DNA of 64,000 nucleotides, taken from the NCBI RefSeq assembly GCF_032362555.1, contig NC_083510.1:7963501-8027500 (forward strand). Direction: 5' to 3'. The DNA comes from Amyelois transitella. Lineage: Eukaryota > Arthropoda > Insecta > Lepidoptera > Pyralidae. The notes beneath the pieces were generated by a model. The model did not search any database. It was not told the origin of the DNA and was given only the letters and a program-made list of their open reading frames with translations. Below are positions 61,701 through 64,000 of this stretch, one piece after another (the stretch's first letter is position 1; each line of letters begins with the position of its first letter). A program made the translations under genes and the position numbers.

Positions 61701-63357
61701 CCTGTCACTATTTTAATCTCAATTATATCTTAAAGCCAAAAAGCTGAACGTTTTCAAGACTGTTGGCTTTGTTTACCCCGCAAGGGATATAGACGTGATT
61801 AATGTATGTAAAATATGTAAAGTTGCACTAGAGATGCGAACGCCTTTAACTCCCTCCCCTGGTCTTGCATTGTGGAGGCACTCCGATACCATGGGGTGCC
61901 GACCTACCTGCGTCGGGTCATCCAGGACTACCTCTCAGAGAGATGGATAATCTTCCCTGACCGAAACGGTTGGACGAAGAGTTCAATGACGCGCGGTGTT
62001 CCACAGGGTTCTGTCTTAGGACCGCTCCTGTGGAACATCGGTTACGATTGGGTGCTGCGGACGGTCACTCTGCCCTGGGTGGAGGTCGTCTGCTACGCGG
62101 ACGACACACTCGTGACCGCCCGCGGTCGTGGGGGACGACCTTTCCCTGCCGGCTGTCGTGAGACAGATGGTCGACAGCGAGAGGTCGTGGACAGCAGTGC
62201 AGACCTTTGCGGAGAGCGTCATGCTCCGCAAAGAGGCGGCGGAAAGGGTGAGAGAGGACACGTCCGACCTCCCCATACGCCGCCGGCGCACTGGGCGCAG
62301 GAGGCGGGCATACGCCCTGCACCTGCTGCCCCCACAATAAGGGCCGGTCGGGCGGCGGAAACGGGATTCCGCTGCCTGGCGAAACGGCCCTGGGTCGAAG
62401 GCGCGCTTGTGCCAGGCGCGCCCTCCCCTAGCGGGTAGAATTGAAGGCCGACGGGTCACCCCGCTGGCCGCTCCGTGGAGAGCGGCCGAGCCGAGGCCGC
62501 CGTGGAAGCGGCCGCCGCGTCAGGAGTACGAGCGAGGGCAGCTCACACTCCTGGCAACGAAGCGGTAGGCGATGGCACCGTGTGGTTTTAGTGGGTTCAA
62601 GCCCCACATAACCCGTCCGACTTCCCGTAGCCGGCCGGGTAGACGAAGGTCTTTCCACACGTTAAAAAAAAAAAAAAAAAAAAAAAAGAGATGCGAATGG
62701 TCCTATTCTAAAGTTCCGGTGATATGTTGCTATTTATGGCAGAGGTTAAAAACTCTTCAATGCAGCTTTTTAAGTTCAGGAAAGCTCTGCACTGGTGGTT
62801 GTACTATCATTTTTTCTATTAATAATACTGTGATTGTACTGAAAAACAATTACCTACCTAATAAATAATGGCGATGAGTCAGTTGACAACAACGTTAACT
62901 ATTGTCATGAAACGCGTATAGTAGGTACTTAAGTACCTATTTCATGCCAAGTCATATTCCATTTTTATTCGTTAAACATACGACCTTTAGCTACTACAAT
63001 TTTATTTAATCTCATGAAGTGTTCTTCAGAAATTCGTTCTAAGTTTCTATTTTGGATTTATTCAGTCTACCAAACAAACACAGTAACAGTATACTGTACA
63101 CCAGATGTATTAACAATATTTTTTTCATGGATTCTTAAGAACACAAGATCACCATCCTTAGAAACGGGAATGCGTCCAAAAATATATTTGGTCCAAAATA
63201 TTCACCGTTGCACGGTGAGCTCCAGGTTGCCCCCGGCGGCGCGGATGGCGTCCTGCGCGTCCTGGTGGCGCAACGTGTACACGTCGGTGTTGTTGACGCG
63301 AATCAGCGCGTCGCCTGCTTGCAAACCAGCGCGCTCCGCCGCGCTGCCGCCGTTGAC
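49749..63357 (-). CDS. Zasp52: Zasp52, PDZ-ZM-LIM protein of the muscle Z-disc (5' end outside window)
   Basis: Minus-strand exons: 63206-63357, 61199-61373, 60875-61005, 60300-60391, 59727-59871 (or 59113-59458), 58167-58355, 57985-58078, 57398-57584, 53291-56492 (or 51697-53047), 51283-51469, 51021-51141, 50760-50875 and 49749-49826 (TAA). The default path gives 1622 residues. Order: C-terminal PDZ half (VNGGSAAERAGLQAGDAL), RPSVTPTGSLP linker, ZM motif (SIVNKQYNTPVNMYSDKTIA), GVNFKKNEK block, LIM1 (GVFVRIKDKNLHVECFKC), a long disordered linker, then LIM2 (GPFITALGRIWCPEHF), LIM3 and LIM4, ending GGRPFCKIHAR. These match Drosophila Zasp52 closely. The protein binds alpha-actinin and organises Z-discs and integrin attachment sites. 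The first PDZ exon is not in the window. Confidence 0.94.
51697..53047 (-). CDS. Zasp52: Zasp52 alternative giant exon B (450 codons, own LIM2 half)
   Basis: The acceptor AACAG is followed by TT (phase 1 entry) and an open frame DVQNTTNAHKPDFKS to CHKCDKAIER, with donor GTAACT, leaving AG (phase 2). Entry and exit phases equal those of giant exon A, and the CHKC supplies the first zinc ligands of LIM2 instead of CASC. The exon contains a duplicated block: IQSMADKIHDTVV/IQSIGDKIKETIF, and twice NGDVPVPPPIPKSPIP, a Pro-rich stretch suited to SH3 or EVH1-type partners (inference). It is Asn/Ser/Lys-rich and probably disordered. Confidence 0.85.
53291..56492 (-). CDS. Zasp52: Zasp52 giant exon A (disordered linker, own LIM2 half)
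   Basis: This 3.2-kb exon enters in phase 1 (acceptor AATAG, then CT) and leaves AG at donor GTGATT. It encodes about 1067 mostly disordered residues rich in Gln, Ser, Thr and Pro, starting QSVKSIVWPPPNPPADEPPK. A motif of the form DALTTAPxRPYSPLP occurs three times (around 55575, 55185 and 55105). QVFPPP occurs at two places, and PRSRSPAQGPPP marks an SH3-type Pro-rich stretch. The C-terminus PLCASCNGNIR is the first half of LIM2. GTGATT is a less common donor, but phase and domain continuity support it. Confidence 0.9.
57372..57584 (-). CDS. Zasp52: Zasp52 exon with possible read-through terminal form
   Basis: The exon PSSNFSGPKPFGSSIGSAYS to HAPFAP normally ends at donor GTAAGA (57397), in phase 1 for the giant exons. 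If the donor is not used, the frame continues only SKRVTFAV and stops at 57372-57374, giving a short LIM1-only protein. Such PDZ-ZM-LIM1 short forms are known in the family; use here is inference. Confidence 0.4.
   Translation of the reverse strand, partial: PSSNFSGPKPFGSSIGSAYSPSLSPRSAPMSPARPVAAPVAPAAVPHSVPLSTQSAHAPFAPSKRVTFAV
57641..57898 (-). mobile_element. SINE-like retroposon, full length with 14-bp target duplication
   Basis: It runs from an ACATACAT tail, AGTCACGTCTATATCCC, to GGGAACCACACGGCAC on the plus strand. TATAACATTATTAT is repeated perfectly at 57627-57640 and 57899-57912. It lies in a Zasp52 intron. Confidence 0.93.
58445..58611 (-). mobile_element. 5'-truncated SINE-like copy with 13-bp target duplication
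   Basis: The 3' part of the family unit only, flanked by perfect TAGATATTTACAT repeats (58432-58444 and 58612-58624). The cut at the element's 5' end with an intact duplication is what incomplete target-primed reverse transcription leaves. Confidence 0.9.
59113..59458 (-). CDS. Zasp52: Zasp52 alternative exon B for the first half of LIM1
   Basis: Entered in phase 1 at CGGCAG (AG then CCG), it reads PSHFYSRASVARAGTPCS, a Ser/Arg/Pro-rich stretch, and ends DTPYCSDCNRYIV at donor GTAAGA in phase 2. CSDC supplies the first zinc ligands of LIM1. It is GC-rich, unlike its neighbourhood. The polypyrimidine tract before the acceptor is poor, so the precise 5' boundary is less certain than the rest. 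Confidence 0.75.
59727..59871 (-). CDS. Zasp52: Zasp52 alternative exon A for the first half of LIM1
   Basis: Acceptor ATATAG, phase 1 entry, then EVTQSAASPVSGLRH and GGLPPGQNICEECERLIT, with donor GTAAGT in phase 2. CEEC is the first zinc pair and joins GVFVRIKDKNLHVEC to complete the first finger with CxxC-x16-H spacing. Phases equal those of exon B at 59113-59458. Confidence 0.85.
61564..61818 (+). mobile_element. SINE-like retroposon with 10-bp target duplication
   Basis: It runs from GGGCCGTGTGGTTCCCGGC to a GTGATTAATGTATGT tail. AAAGTTGCAC is repeated at 61554-61563 and 61819-61828. A non-LTR element is inserted 12 bp further on. Confidence 0.9.
61841..62687 (+). mobile_element. 5'-truncated, damaged R1/jockey-type non-LTR retrotransposon
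   Basis: The reverse-transcriptase frame shows GVPQGSVLGPLLWN and the YADD active-site box (CYADDTLV). The frame breaks just after YADD, and a short distance later a stretch like the C-terminal end of such ORF2 proteins appears (MLRKEAAERVRE, then RRRRTGRRRRAY), implying an internal deletion. GC content is far above the host sequence. A 24-nt poly(A) ends the element, and GAGATGCGAA flanks it (61831-61840 and 62688-62697; 11 bp counting the adjoining A). It lies in a Zasp52 intron. It cannot be autonomous. Confidence 0.9.
62688..63205 (-). other. Zasp52 intron segment
   Basis: AT-rich intron between the retroelement and the PDZ exon. Nothing further is recognised. Confidence 0.5.
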
Positions 63358-64000
63358 CTGGTCACAAAGGCAGATTCATTACAATATGAACCTTAGATCA
63401 AGGGGAGAGATGATGATGTTATGACAGATTGGAATCTTGAAGTAAGACTGATCAGTAAGGATCATTCTTAGAATGGCTGCCAGTTAATGAATACTTAAAA
63501 CCTTACATCCACGGCCTTTGAAACACTGCAGCCAAAATATCCTTCATGGGTGGCAAAGTGTAGCTGGGGCTCGATAGTAGCAAATAATTAGTATATATTA
63601 TCCTAGATTAGACAATCTAGGATAACATTTTATTTGTCCATCGTTTGCACCTGACCACAGACCAGAATTCATTGCTTAAAAACTTTCATTCATAGAACTG
63701 GACCGCATATTATTTGACGTATGTGAAAAACCATATACCTATGTAATGTTTTTCATTCCTTTTAGAACATATTGTAACTTGTCTAGTGTCAGCTATTTTT
63801 TATTTAATTGTTCTACTATTCAAGTATTCGTAGGACACGCGTGAAATTTCCCGAATTTTAGATAATCTAGATATTAGGCGGGTCAGAAGTGTAAGCGGGC
63901 ATTAGGTGCGGGAGGAAGCTGCGGGTGCGGTGATGATGTCATCATGAGATCAGCGCAAGTGCTGAAAATATATGCATAATTTTCTCATATGAGACGCATT
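63358..64000 (-). other. Zasp52 intron at the window edge
   Basis: Intron upstream of the second PDZ exon. The exon for the PDZ start is not found, so it lies beyond the right end. An 11-bp perfect stem with a 4-nt loop is at 63599-63624. Confidence 0.5.

Overview
The window looks like AT-rich genomic DNA from a moth or butterfly (Lepidoptera). Genes are split by GT-AG introns, the intergenic DNA is low-GC, and short retroposons with ACAT/ATGT-type tails recur throughout. The encoded proteins are clear insect orthologues. Most exons are too short to stand out as long open frames, so I built the gene models by joining exons whose splice sites and codon phase agree. There is no prokaryotic, viral, CRISPR or tRNA/rRNA content that I can see.

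Layout from left to right. (1) About 1-2065 (+): 3' half of MICU1, the Ca2+-sensing gatekeeper of the mitochondrial calcium uniporter. (2) About 4100-24460 (+): an ALP/Enigma-family PDZ gene that I assign to Zasp66, with several alternative first exons, including at least one that would give a PDZ-less protein. (3) 28893 to about 39200 (-): a MARCH1/8-type RING-CH membrane ubiquitin ligase, with what is probably a very long 3'UTR (about 24.5-28.9 kb) that meets the 3' end of Zasp66. (4) 39707-44678 (+), divergent from MARCH: Nopp140, with two alternative 3' ends (an RGG tail and the conserved SRP40-type tail). (5) 46155-46863 (+): a two-exon gene for a 70-residue, probably mitochondrial, membrane protein. 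(6) 48650-63357 (-): most of Zasp52 (PDZ C-terminal half, ZM motif, LIM1, a long disordered linker, LIM2-4). Its 5' end lies beyond the window.

The most unusual structure is in Zasp52. Two LIM domains (LIM1 and LIM2) are each split by an intron just after the first CxxC zinc ligands, and in both cases there are two alternative upstream exons, each supplying its own CxxC. The codon phase allows one or the other but not both in tandem. The last exon also carries two reading frames: the frame that ends LIM4, and a second frame open for a further 369 codons that ends in a hydrophobic tail anchor. That frame can be entered from either giant exon by skipping LIM2-4. Zasp66 and Zasp52 both belong to muscle Z-disc architecture and lie convergently about 25 kb apart, which suggests an old linkage of the two paralogues.

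Mobile DNA: at least eight copies of one SINE-like family, four of them with 10-14 bp target-site duplications; one 5'-truncated, internally damaged R1/jockey-type non-LTR element with a 24-nt poly(A) tail and its own duplication; and a degraded RTE-like fragment.
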